From contig JAQZBD010000115.1 of the NCBI GenBank assembly GCA_029239235.1, positions 1 to 41,330 on the forward strand: a stretch of DNA of 41,330 nucleotides. Reading direction: 5' to 3'. Both the position numbers and the translations under genes were made by a program. Positions 10,149 to 18,221 of this stretch are shown one piece after another. The notes below the pieces were generated by a model. That model saw only the letters and a list, made by a program, of their open reading frames with translations. It did no database searches and was not told the origin of the DNA. Positions within the stretch are counted from its first letter, which is position 1. Each line of letters starts with the position of its first letter. Source of the DNA: Herbinix sp. Lineage in GTDB: Bacteria > Bacillota > Clostridia > Lachnospirales > Lachnospiraceae.

Positions 10149-10151
10149 GCT

Positions 10152-11525
10152 ATGAAACTTTGGGGCGGACGTTTTACCAAAGAAACAAATCAATTGGTTC
10201 ATAATTTTAATGCATCTATTTCCTTTGACCAGAAGTTCTTTCAGCAGGATATTGAAGGAAGTATTGCGCATGTAACCATGTTAGCGAAACAAGAAATCAT
10301 CAGTGAGGATGATAAAATCCAGATTATCAATGGACTAACCGGTATTCTTGATGATATCAAAAATGGAGACCTAGAAATTGATGCCGAGCATGAAGATATT
10401 CACAGCTTTGTTGAAGCTCATTTAATTGATCGTATCGGAGATGCAGGAAAAAAACTGCACACAGGAAGAAGCCGTAATGATCAGGTTGCTTTGGATATGA
10501 AATTATACACAAGGGATGAGATTGCAGAAATTGATGAATTACTTAAAACATTACTGCAGGCACTTCAGGATATCATGAAAGCCAATACCTCCACCTTTAT
10601 GCCTGGCTTCACTCATTTGCAGAAGGCTCAGCCGGTAACTCTGGCTCATCATATCGGGGCTTATTTTGAAATGTTTAAACGGGATCGGTCAAGACTCAGT
10701 GATATTTCTAAGCGTCTGAATCTCTCTCCCCTGGGCTCAGGTGCACTTGCCGGAACTACCTACCCCTTAGACCGTAGTTATACAGCACAGCTTCTAGGCT
10801 TTGATGGTCCAACGCTAAACAGTATGGACAGTGTCTCTGACCGTGACTATCTGATTGAATTATTAAGTGCCCTTTCCACCATTATGATGCATCTAAGCCG
10901 CTTCAGCGAAGAGATCATCATCTGGAACAGTAATGAATACCGCTTCGTTGAACTCGATGATGCTTATTCTACCGGCTCCAGTATTATGCCCCAGAAAAAG
11001 AATCCAGACATTGCGGAGCTTGTCAGAGGGAAAACCGGACGTGTGTATGGCGCACTTATGTCACTGCTTACGGTGATGAAGGGTCTGCCCTTAGCCTATA
11101 ATAAGGATATGCAAGAGGATAAGGAATTTACCTTCGATGCAATTGATACGGTAAAGGGTTGTGTCGCTCTATTTACAGGGATGGTAACCACCATGAAGTT
11201 CCAAAAAGAGAATATGGCAGGCAGCGCAAAAAACGGATTTACCAATGCTACAGATGCAGCAGATTATCTTGTTAATAAAGGTGTACCTTTTCGAGATGCC
11301 CATGGTATCGTGGGTCAGCTTGTGCTCTATTGCATTGATAAAGACATTGCTTTAGATGATATGAGTCTGGAGGAATTTAAGAGCATCAGCCCCGTGTTCG
11401 AGCAGGACATCTATGATGCGATCAGCCTAACCACCTGTGTTAATAAAAGAAATACCATCGGTGCCCCTGGTGTGGAGGCGATGGCTCAGGTATTAAAACT
11501 AAATGATGAATATTTAAATAGCTAA
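10152..11525 (+). CDS. argH: Argininosuccinate lyase
   Basis: 457 residues, full length. Splits argininosuccinate into arginine and fumarate, the last step of arginine synthesis, in the cytosol as a homotetramer. N-terminal [16 protein letters not shown] and the fumarase/aspartase signature [12 protein letters not shown] (catalytic serine about 277) are all present. The ATG at 10152 gives the family N-terminus, but no SD precedes it; a hairpin ends 6 nt upstream. argG is not adjacent. A terminator follows at about 11.6 kb. Confidence 0.97.
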   Translation: MKLWGGRFTKETNQLVHNFNASISFDQKFFQQDIEGSIAHVTMLAKQEIISEDDKIQIINGLTGILDDIKNGDLEIDAEHEDIHSFVEAHLIDRIGDAGKKLHTGRSRNDQVALDMKLYTRDEIAEIDELLKTLLQALQDIMKANTSTFMPGFTHLQKAQPVTLAHHIGAYFEMFKRDRSRLSDISKRLNLSPLGSGALAGTTYPLDRSYTAQLLGFDGPTLNSMDSVSDRDYLIELLSALSTIMMHLSRFSEEIIIWNSNEYRFVELDDAYSTGSSIMPQKKNPDIAELVRGKTGRVYGALMSLLTVMKGLPLAYNKDMQEDKEFTFDAIDTVKGCVALFTGMVTTMKFQKENMAGSAKNGFTNATDAADYLVNKGVPFRDAHGIVGQLVLYCIDKDIALDDMSLEEFKSISPVFEQDIYDAISLTTCVNKRNTIGAPGVEAMAQVLKLNDEYLNS

Positions 11526-11592
11526 TTATTATATCGATTATTTGATGATCAAATCTTGTAATCATAGATATAAATAAAGACATAGAAACCTC

Positions 11593-11647
11593 GAAAAAAG
11601 TCCATCTAACGGGTAAATTTATCTTGCCGGTCAGGGGACTTTTTTTC
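11593..11647 (+). terminator. Intrinsic terminator after argH
   Basis: AAAAAAGTCC pairs with GGACTTTTTT around an inner partly paired region, ending in a T-run at 11640-11646. The symmetric A/T arms make it potentially bidirectional. Confidence 0.8.
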
Positions 11648-11655
11648 TATATGAA

Positions 11656-11684
11656 TTGACATTTATTCTATTTTGCATTATACT
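11656..11684 (+). promoter_or_regulatory. Sigma-A promoter of the hydrogenase-sensor operon
   Basis: TTGACA (11656-11661), exactly 17 bp, TATACT (11679-11684): a near-perfect housekeeping promoter. The predicted start falls at about 11691, inside the Rex operator. Confidence 0.8.
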
Positions 11685-11689
11685 AATCT

Positions 11690-11707
11690 TTGTTAATACA
11701 TTAACAA
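11690..11707. promoter_or_regulatory. Rex operator
   Basis: TTGTTAATACATTAACAA is a perfect 18-bp palindrome matching the Rex consensus TTGTTAA-N4-TTAACAA. Rex is the NADH/NAD+-responsive repressor of Gram-positive bacteria; it leaves DNA when NADH is high. The site sits 5 bp downstream of the -10 and covers the predicted transcription start, a classical repressing position. Rex itself is not in the window. Confidence 0.85.
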
Positions 11708-11827
11708 TGTTGGGGGTTATTTCATTAATATAACTGAGTTTGTCTTCTTAAAGCAGACATTTGCTGCAAAAGTGTGTGCAATACAGCTTACAGGAGCACT
11801 CAGAAATGAAAAGGAGAATTTATTTTT

Positions 11828-12082
11828 ATGAATATTTACATCTGTGTCGGCAGTTCCTGCCATCTGAAAGGATCGTATGATATTATTCAGCTTATGAGAG
11901 AAGCCATTTCCAATAACAAACTTGAAGATAAGGTAAAGCTTTCCGCAGCCTTCTGTCTTGGGCGCTGTACTGATGGGGTATCTGTAAAAATAAATGATGA
12001 CATTGTTTGTGGCGTTTCAAGGGATAATTTTAATCAATTCTTCCGCGATAATGTATTAAGCCAAACAAAACTGACTTCCTAA
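11828..12082 (+). CDS. Thioredoxin-like [2Fe-2S] ferredoxin (NuoE/HydC-like)
   Basis: 84 residues, a stand-alone thioredoxin-like ferredoxin. The four cluster ligands have the NuoE spacing: C6-x4-C11 and C43-x3-C47; C61 is an extra cysteine. Such proteins pass single electrons between NAD(P)H- or ferredoxin-linked modules. First gene of a three-gene operon with a hydrogenase-like sensor and a phosphatase, 34 bp upstream of the sensor, so it probably supplies or removes electrons from it (inference). ATG preceded by AAGGAG at about 11 nt spacing. Confidence 0.85.
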   Translation: MNIYICVGSSCHLKGSYDIIQLMREAISNNKLEDKVKLSAAFCLGRCTDGVSVKINDDIVCGVSRDNFNQFFRDNVLSQTKLTS

Positions 12083-12116
12083 GTTCTTCCTATTTTCGAA
12101 AGGTTATGATATTAAA

Positions 12117-13799
12117 ATGAATTATTACATACAACTCAAAAAATCAAACTGCAAAAACTGTTATAAATGCATCCGAAATTGCCCTGTAAAATCTATTCGT
12201 TTTGCTGATCATCAGGCTCATATCGTAAAGGAGCAATGTATTCTCTGCGGTCAATGCTTTATTGCCTGTCCCCAGAACGCAAAGCAAATCCGTAATGATG
12301 TCGGGTTCGTTAAGGAGCTCATTGCAACCGGAAAGCCTGTGATTGCTAGTCTTGCTCCTTCCTTTGTTGCTAATTATGAGGGCTCTGATATTGGATCCAT
12401 GCGAGAGGCTTTACTAAGCCTTGGTTTTACCGATGTTGAAGAAACTGCCCTAGGTGCAACCATTGTGAAGCAAAAGTATGATGCCATGATTCGCGACCGA
12501 CAGTCCAGTGTAATCATCTCCTCCTGCTGCCACACGGTAAACACCTTAATTCAAAAGTATTATCCGGAAGCACTGCCCTACCTGGCAAATGTGCTATCCC
12601 CAATGCAAGCTCATTGTGCTAGCATTAAGGAAAGGTATCCACAGGCCTATACCGTCTTTCTAGGCCCATGCATATCAAAAAAGGATGAAGCAGATCAATA
12701 CCCGGGAATCGTCGACTGTGTTCTGACCTTCGAGGAGTTGTCCGATTGGATGAAAGCAGAAGGAGTTTCTCTTATCACTAGCCCTGAGAAGGATGAATTG
12801 CAGGAAGGTCGTGCGAGGCTCTTCCCTATTCCAGGCGGAATTATAAGATCTATGCTTCCGCAGCTGGAAGGTCATCACTACTTTGCCGTTGATGGGATAG
12901 AGAATTGTATGCGAGTTCTTACTAACATTGTTAGCGGCGATCTTTCTCATTGCTTTATCGAGATGTCCGCCTGCTCTGGCAGCTGTGTCGGTGGTCCTGC
13001 CATGGAAAAAGAACATCGTATGCCGATTACCGATTATCTACGTGTCAACAACTATGCGAAAGAGAAAGATTTTGAGCTACCGGCATCAACAAATACACAG
13101 CTGGAAAAGCACTTTAGCTACTTAGGTGCCCGCAGCCAGATGCCCGGCAGCAGTGCCATCACTGAAATACTTCACAAAATGGGCAAATCTTCGCCGGAAC
13201 AGGAGCTTAATTGCGGCAGTTGTGGATATAATACCTGCCGGGATAAAGCAATCGCTGTGTATCAAGGCAAAGCTGATCTTACCATGTGTCTTCCCTTCTT
13301 AAAGGAGAAGGCTGAGAACTTCTCTGACAACATTATCTTTAATATGCCGAATGGTGTAATTGTGCTCAATGAGGACTTAGAGGTTCAGCAGATCAATCGT
13401 GCCGCTAAGCAAATACTAGGGATTACACACAAGAATGATATCCTGGGACAGCCGGTCATCCGTATCTTAAATCCAGCCTCATACCTTCAAGTTATGACTG
13501 CCGGAAGAAATGTACATGATAAACTAACTTATCTTGAAGATTATCAAAAATACGTGGAAGAAACCATTATTTATGACCGAACCTACCATATCATCATCAG
13601 CATCATGAAGGATGTAACCCTTGAGGAAAAATCACGTCTGAAAAAAGAAAAGATCAACCAGCAAACTGTAGAAATTGCTGATAAGGTAATTGAAAAGCAG
13701 ATGCGTGTTGTCCAAGAAATTGCTTCCCTTTTAGGTGAAACAACTGCTGAAACAAAGATTGCGTTGACTAACTTGAAGGAGAGCTTGAAGAATGAATAA
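12117..13799 (+). CDS. Sensory-type [FeFe]-hydrogenase with PAS domain (HydS-like)
   Basis: 560 residues. Order: two [4Fe-4S] ferredoxin motifs (C12, C15, C18, C22; C41, C44, C47, C51), H-cluster domain (about 70-310), a further 4Fe-4S Fes-type domain (C366, C369, C374, C391), PAS domain (about 405-500) and a terminal helix likely to coil (500-550). H-cluster cysteines are kept but motifs are divergent: S-S-C-C-H (C137/C138) for T-S-C-C-P, G-P-C185-I-S-K-K for M-P-C-x-x-K, and E-M-S-A-C286-S-G-S-C290-V-G-G-P. This matches group C hydrogenases thought to sense H2 or redox state rather than turn over H2 fast. Stop overlaps the phosphatase start by 8 bp. Confidence 0.92.
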   Translation: MNYYIQLKKSNCKNCYKCIRNCPVKSIRFADHQAHIVKEQCILCGQCFIACPQNAKQIRNDVGFVKELIATGKPVIASLAPSFVANYEGSDIGSMREALLSLGFTDVEETALGATIVKQKYDAMIRDRQSSVIISSCCHTVNTLIQKYYPEALPYLANVLSPMQAHCASIKERYPQAYTVFLGPCISKKDEADQYPGIVDCVLTFEELSDWMKAEGVSLITSPEKDELQEGRARLFPIPGGIIRSMLPQLEGHHYFAVDGIENCMRVLTNIVSGDLSHCFIEMSACSGSCVGGPAMEKEHRMPITDYLRVNNYAKEKDFELPASTNTQLEKHFSYLGARSQMPGSSAITEILHKMGKSSPEQELNCGSCGYNTCRDKAIAVYQGKADLTMCLPFLKEKAENFSDNIIFNMPNGVIVLNEDLEVQQINRAAKQILGITHKNDILGQPVIRILNPASYLQVMTAGRNVHDKLTYLEDYQKYVEETIIYDRTYHIIISIMKDVTLEEKSRLKKEKINQQTVEIADKVIEKQMRVVQEIASLLGETTAETKIALTNLKESLKNE

Positions 13800-14964
13800 T
13801 CTTTGTACTGATATTGGATATTTGAGTATTAATAAATACGGAGAGCAACTCTGCGGTGATCATGTTGAAACCGTGGAAAGTGATGATAAGTCTCTGGTTC
13901 TCGTGCTGGCGGATGGACTGGGCAGTGGGGTAAAGGCAAATATCCTATCCACTCTTACCTCTAAAATCATCTCCACTATGATGGCCAACCATATGTCAAT
14001 CGAAGATTGTGTTACAACAGTTGCTTCCACCCTGCCCGTATGTGAAAAAAGGGGAATTGCCTACTCCACCTTTACCATCATCCATGTTGTCGATAATAAA
14101 ACTGCAGAGGTCATCCAGTATGATAACCCTCAAGTGATTCTTCTCAGAGACGGAATCAATTGCGAGTATGAAACGACCAGCATACAAATCGGTGATAAGA
14201 ATATCTTACAGTCTCGTATTGAGTTATCTCCAGGAGATGTCTTGGTTGCCATGAGCGATGGCGCCGTCTATGCGGGTGTTGGCAAAAAATTCAATTTTGG
14301 GTGGCAACGAAAAAATATTATTGAATTTTTAGAAGTGGCTTGTGAAAACACTTTTTCTTCAAAAATGATCTCTACTATTTTATTAGAGCAGTGTAATCAG
14401 CTGTACGGAGGTGCCCCCGGAGATGATACGACGATTGCCGCTGTTAAAATCAGAAAACGTGAGCTTGTAAACCTACTTATTGGTCCCCCCTCAAAGGCGG
14501 AGGATTTGGAATCAATGCTCAGTCAATTCTTCTCTAAAGATGGAAAGCATATTGTATGCGGTGGAACTACTTCTTCCCTCGCAGCAGACTTCCTTGGAAA
14601 AGAGATACACACTGGTTTGGATTATCAGGATCCGACAATTCCTCCTCTCTCAGAGATTGAAGGAATTGATCTGGTTACAGAAGGGGTTATCACAATCAGC
14701 CGTGTCCTATACTATGCTCAAAATTATCTTGAAGATAATACCTACTATCTTGAGTGGAGCTATCGTAAGGATGCAGCCTCACAAATTGCAAAGCTATTAT
14801 TTGAAGAAGCAACTGATATTGTATTCTATGTTGGCCGTGCTATGAATCCAGCACATCAAAATCCTAATCTTCCAATTAGCTTTAATATAAAAATGAAGCT
14901 GATTGATGAATTGTCCGATTGTCTGCGTAAGATGGGAAAGAATATAGAGGTGTATTATTTTTAA
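13792..14964 (+). CDS. SpoIIE/PP2C-type serine/threonine phosphatase paired with the hydrogenase sensor
   Basis: 390 residues. The first about 220 form a SpoIIE-type PP2C domain with metal-binding aspartates in L-A-D41-G-L-G-S-G, M-S-D156-G-A and P-G-D211-D-T-T; the remaining about 170 residues are a C-terminal extension I do not assign. No membrane helix. Its start overlaps the hydrogenase stop, so the two are translationally coupled. Known group C hydrogenase loci carry such phosphatases as outputs; here it would dephosphorylate a serine/threonine-phosphorylated target, perhaps an anti-sigma antagonist (inference). Target not visible in the window. Confidence 0.9.
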   Translation: MNNLCTDIGYLSINKYGEQLCGDHVETVESDDKSLVLVLADGLGSGVKANILSTLTSKIISTMMANHMSIEDCVTTVASTLPVCEKRGIAYSTFTIIHVVDNKTAEVIQYDNPQVILLRDGINCEYETTSIQIGDKNILQSRIELSPGDVLVAMSDGAVYAGVGKKFNFGWQRKNIIEFLEVACENTFSSKMISTILLEQCNQLYGGAPGDDTTIAAVKIRKRELVNLLIGPPSKAEDLESMLSQFFSKDGKHIVCGGTTSSLAADFLGKEIHTGLDYQDPTIPPLSEIEGIDLVTEGVITISRVLYYAQNYLEDNTYYLEWSYRKDAASQIAKLLFEEATDIVFYVGRAMNPAHQNPNLPISFNIKMKLIDELSDCLRKMGKNIEVYYF

Positions 14965-14971
14965 TCCAGAA

Positions 14972-15011
14972 AAAGATCAGGGTATTTGTTATGATGTCCC
15001 CTGATCTTTCT
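14972..15011. terminator. Terminator between phosphatase and epimerase genes
   Basis: AAAGATCAGGG and CCCTGATCTTT form a perfect 11-bp stem (14972-14982 / 14999-15009). A-run and T-rich sequence flank it, so it may serve both convergent genes. Confidence 0.8.
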
Positions 15012-15031
15012 ATTTTATGTCTATTTAGTTT

Positions 15032-15919
15032 CTACTCCATACCATACTTTCGAAGCATATTCTGCGTATAGTTTAAAAGATATGCAGCTTCTTTATCTCG
15101 GTATTCCGCTGACATATCAGCCTCTAAATCTCTCCAAACACAGATATCTCTGCCAACTTCATTTCCTTGTGCCACGAATGGCTCAGATACAATGCGACCT
15201 TTGAAATTAATATCTGCTAATGCCTTAAATATTTCATCGAAATTAATATGCCCACGGCCCGGACATCTCCTGTTGTTATCACCTGTATGTACACTTACTA
15301 ACTTATTACCAGCAAGATGGATTGCTTCTGTAAAGCTATCCTCTTCAATATTCATATGATAGGTATCAAGTAATACACCTATGTTCGCGGAACCAACGGC
15401 ATTCACATAATCCACTGCTTCTTTTGCCGTATTGATCAGGCAGCCTTCGAATCTGTTTACAGCCTCAACGCAATAGGTAACGCCAAAATCTTCCGCGGTT
15501 TTTATAATCTCCCCCATTGACTTTAGAGAATTCTCCAACAGAATACTTTTACCCAAAATCGGATCGACCTCGCAGCATCTCCAACCCGCATAGCTAACTC
15601 CGGAAAGAACCTTACCTTCCATATATCCGATTCGTGCAACAACTCTTTTTAGGTATTCTACACCGCCTAAACGGATAGCTTCGTTATTATTTGATACATC
15701 ATATTTCGGATCAAGCCCTAAGCTATAGGTTAATTCAATTCCTAAATCCTCTGCAATCTGCTTCATCTCATCCATGTGATCATGGGTCATCTCTAATAGT
15801 GACTGTGCCTGAAACTCCAGAATATCAAAACCAATATCCTTAGCCTTCTTCATATATTTAACATGGTCAACATCCCAGGTGTTCTCCCAAAAATTAATAA
15901 AAATCCCCAACTTATTCAT
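15032..15919 (-). CDS. Sugar phosphate isomerase/epimerase, ketose 3-epimerase-like
   Basis: 295 residues from ATG 15919, which follows AGGAAGGGG; an ATG 39 bases upstream has no SD. TIM-barrel AP-endonuclease-2 family. With this start the expected metal tetrad falls at E152 (V-E-A-V-N-R-F-E), D185 (L-L-D-T-Y-H-M-N-I-E-E), H211 (V-H-T-G-D-N-N-R) and E246 (V-S-E-P-F), the same numbering as in Pseudomonas cichorii D-tagatose 3-epimerase. It probably interconverts ketohexoses at C3 with a Mn2+/Co2+ cofactor; exact sugar unknown. No sugar transporter or kinase adjoins it. Confidence 0.87.
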   Translation of the reverse strand: MNKLGIFINFWENTWDVDHVKYMKKAKDIGFDILEFQAQSLLEMTHDHMDEMKQIAEDLGIELTYSLGLDPKYDVSNNNEAIRLGGVEYLKRVVARIGYMEGKVLSGVSYAGWRCCEVDPILGKSILLENSLKSMGEIIKTAEDFGVTYCVEAVNRFEGCLINTAKEAVDYVNAVGSANIGVLLDTYHMNIEEDSFTEAIHLAGNKLVSVHTGDNNRRCPGRGHINFDEIFKALADINFKGRIVSEPFVAQGNEVGRDICVWRDLEADMSAEYRDKEAAYLLNYTQNMLRKYGME

Positions 15920-15992
15920 AATTTTACCCCTTCCTGTGCTCTTTTGATAACTTTTCATCGATGAAAGCTTCTAAGACGACCTTCATGTTATT

Positions 15993-16021
15993 ATTATATT
16001 TCATTTATATAACTTAATCAA
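15993..16021 (-). promoter_or_regulatory. Predicted promoter of the epimerase gene
   Basis: Minus strand: TTGATT (16016-16021), 17-bp spacer, TATAAT (15993-15998). Confidence 0.6.
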
Positions 16022-16087
16022 TTCTTTCTTTGGTTATTTTATAAATCTTTTTATAAAAGTTTTGATATATGTTTATTTGAATCTAAT

Positions 16088-16129
16088 AAAAAAGAACCCT
16101 TATTGCTTATGTTCAGCAACAAGAGTTCT
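16088..16129 (-). terminator. Terminator after signal peptidase gene
   Basis: AGAACCCTTATTG pairs with CAACAAGAGTTCT (two wobble/mismatch positions) and is followed on the minus strand by six T. It lies 30-70 bp past the stop of the signal peptidase gene. Confidence 0.75.
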
Positions 16130-16159
16130 CATTCTATTATTTTATCCTAAGGATAATGC

Positions 16160-16678
16160 TTAATATAACCAATCAAAATCCGGATATTTCAAGATTGCTT
16201 TTCCCCGGATCTTATCTTTTTCTACGAATTTATTCGTCCAAAATCTAGCATCCCAGGATATGTTTCGATTATCACCCATCATGAAATAACTGCCTTCCGG
16301 AACCTCATAAGGTCCAAAGCTTCCTTCCATCGGCTCCTTCTGATAATCCTCCTCCAAGGGTTCACCATCGATATATACAACACCATCAATTACTTCTACT
16401 GTTTCACCAGGGAGACCGATCACTCTTTTGATATAATCTTCCTCCGGAGTGTCCGGTGCCTGAAATACCACGATATCTCCTCTTTCCGGTTTAGAGAATA
16501 AATAAGCCAGGCGGTATGTGATTACCTTATCATCTACCATGATCGTATTTTCCATCGATGCCGTCGGCGGGCTGACTTTATAGATTACCAACTTATTAAT
16601 AATTAATGCTAATGCAATAGCAATGACAATTACTACTACCCAATCCAATACTTCCTTCAGTGCTTTATTTTTTGCCAT
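16160..16678 (-). CDS. lepB: Signal peptidase I
   Basis: 172 residues, the short Gram-positive form with one N-terminal transmembrane anchor (about 10-32) and an external catalytic domain. The serine-lysine dyad is visible: S41 in P-T-A-S-M-E-N-T and K84 in Y-I-K-R-V-I-G-L-P-G-E. Box E is M-G-D-N-R-N-I-S-W-D-A-R-F-W, where G-D-N-R-x-x-S-x-D-S-R is usual. It removes signal peptides from exported proteins. GGAGG lies 7 nt before the ATG, and a near-consensus promoter sits upstream. Confidence 0.95.
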   Translation of the reverse strand: MAKNKALKEVLDWVVVIVIAIALALIINKLVIYKVSPPTASMENTIMVDDKVITYRLAYLFSKPERGDIVVFQAPDTPEEDYIKRVIGLPGETVEVIDGVVYIDGEPLEEDYQKEPMEGSFGPYEVPEGSYFMMGDNRNISWDARFWTNKFVEKDKIRGKAILKYPDFDWLY

Positions 16679-16719
16679 GTAGACCTCCTCATGCCATTAA
16701 GCATACCGTATAATCTACA

Positions 16720-16748
16720 ATTATACCCTGCGTGTGTTTTTTTGTAAA
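16720..16748 (-). promoter_or_regulatory. Predicted promoter of lepB
   Basis: Minus strand: TTTACA (16743-16748), 17-bp spacer, TATAAT (16720-16725). Confidence 0.65.
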
Positions 16749-16792
16749 CAAAAACAAATTATGCTAAGTAAAATAATGCTAGGGTGGACAAA

Positions 16793-18076
16793 TTACACCT
16801 TAGTAACGGTATAGCTTGATGCTACCACCATCCAAAGCCCCGGGAAGAAATTCATAACCTGCCAAACTCCGCCGCCGCTTAGCCCCAGCTCAGGTATTAG
16901 CCTCATTTTGGCATTCATACTTCTCACATCATCAAACCATACCACATGGTTTACTCCATTTGCATCCGTGTAATTAAAGAAGGGGGACGCTGCAGGTTCG
17001 TCAAAATTAATTTCAACTCCGTAATTGGAGGCTCTCCAAATAGCCTCCTGATTCGTGATAGATTCCGCCTTTGTCACTCCTCGAACGAAGGGCAATGGCC
17101 AATCATAAGCATAATTAGGGATACCCATTAATATTTTATTTGGATCAATTACGGACACTCCGTACTGCAACACTCTTCTCATATTATTCAGCGGTGCTGT
17201 TGCCATGGGAGGCCCGAAGGTGTATCCCCATTCATACGTCATTAAAAGTACTTTATCTGCAACAGCTCCAATGGTCGGATAATCATGGGCTTCATATAAC
17301 AAACCCGTCATCGTTCCGGAAGTCTTAGGTGCCAGCGCTACCAGAGTTATAAATCCTTCTTGATCCAGCCTTGTATTCACCGCTGTGATGAAACTCAAGA
17401 ATTCTTCTTTATCCTCAGGTAATATAAATTCAAAATCTATGTCTAATCCCACATACCCTTTTGCCTTCATCGTTGCAACAATAGCTTCAATCAGTGCTGC
17501 CTGCCCTGCCGGGTTAGCAAACATATCATGAGCGATCCCTGTATCAAACGCACCTTCTGCATTCATCGGTGCCAGCATCATAATTGGTGCAACTCCGAAT
17601 TCCTGTGCTAATGCGATCAATTCCGAATCATCAATTGGAACTAATTCACCTTGGGCATTAAACCCGTAGGTAAAGAGAGACAGGTAGGTTAGAAATGGTA
17701 ATGTTTTTCTCAATGTATCCTTATTAATAAAGGGATATGCATAACCGTTCAGGATTAGCGTATCAATCTTCTCATCTCCTGTATAAGTAATTACAAGAAC
17801 TTCCCCGAGAACCAGCGCCGGACCTGTGGCCTTCTGGGGATTATTTTGCCTGATTTGATTTACACTCACATCATATTGTCTGGCAATCGAAATAAGAGTA
17901 TCTCCAGCCACAACGGTATGTGTGACATTCGGTACTCGTATGCCAATGCTCTGACCTACTACAAGTCTTTCTGGATTTGGCAGCTCATTTTGCAGAATTA
18001 TCTGCTCCTGAGATATGTTATATTGCTGTGCAATTGATGTAAGTGTATCTCCCTGCTTAACAACATGGATGGTCAT
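16793..18076 (-). CDS. LysM-GH18 protein, YaaH/SleL-like spore cortex N-acetylglucosaminidase
   Basis: 427 residues: LysM 1 (about 2-49), LysM 2 (about 51-98), then a GH18 barrel (about 105-420). The GH18 catalytic signature D212-I-D214-F-E216 is intact. Two N-terminal LysM plus GH18 and no classical signal peptide is the SleL/YaaH layout; those proteins are spore-coat-associated and cut cortex fragments at N-acetylglucosamine during germination. ATG has TAGGAA close by and GGAGG 16 nt upstream. The -10 region contains CATATACT, resembling the sigma-E -10, which would fit mother-cell expression (tentative). Confidence 0.88.
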   Translation of the reverse strand: MTIHVVKQGDTLTSIAQQYNISQEQIILQNELPNPERLVVGQSIGIRVPNVTHTVVAGDTLISIARQYDVSVNQIRQNNPQKATGPALVLGEVLVITYTGDEKIDTLILNGYAYPFINKDTLRKTLPFLTYLSLFTYGFNAQGELVPIDDSELIALAQEFGVAPIMMLAPMNAEGAFDTGIAHDMFANPAGQAALIEAIVATMKAKGYVGLDIDFEFILPEDKEEFLSFITAVNTRLDQEGFITLVALAPKTSGTMTGLLYEAHDYPTIGAVADKVLLMTYEWGYTFGPPMATAPLNNMRRVLQYGVSVIDPNKILMGIPNYAYDWPLPFVRGVTKAESITNQEAIWRASNYGVEINFDEPAASPFFNYTDANGVNHVVWFDDVRSMNAKMRLIPELGLSGGGVWQVMNFFPGLWMVVASSYTVTKV

Positions 18077-18112
18077 TTCCTACATAGCCTCCGACCCAAT
18101 ACATTTCATATT

Positions 18113-18141
18113 AGTATATGCTTTAGAAAATAGTTTGTGAA
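18113..18141 (-). promoter_or_regulatory. Predicted promoter of the LysM-GH18 gene
   Basis: Minus strand: TTCACA (18136-18141), 17-bp spacer, TATACT (18113-18118), preceded by CA so that CATATACT also resembles a sporulation sigma-E/G -10 element. Its upstream end abuts the divergent promoter of the next gene. Confidence 0.4.
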
Positions 18142-18145
18142 ATAC

Positions 18146-18174
18146 TTGCATCAAAAGTTGTCTTATCATATAAT
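18146..18174 (+). promoter_or_regulatory. Predicted promoter of the flavin reductase-like gene
   Basis: TTGCAT (18146-18151), 17-bp spacer, TATAAT (18169-18174), about 48 bp before the ATG. Confidence 0.65.
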
Positions 18175-18221
18175 AAGCATCGAAGTAACTTAAAGTTATA
18201 GGACAGGAACTGGAGGTAAAC

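Noticed and set aside
10041-10151. T-box riboswitch before argH
   Set aside because: No T-box core (AGGGTGGNACCGCG-like) and no terminator after the hairpins.
12675-13016. 113-codon minus-strand frame opposite the hydrogenase gene
   Set aside because: Lies wholly within the H-cluster coding region, whose plus-strand motifs are unambiguous.
14480-14845. 121-codon frame inside the phosphatase gene
   Set aside because: It is an out-of-frame shadow of the intact phosphatase reading frame, with no family motif.
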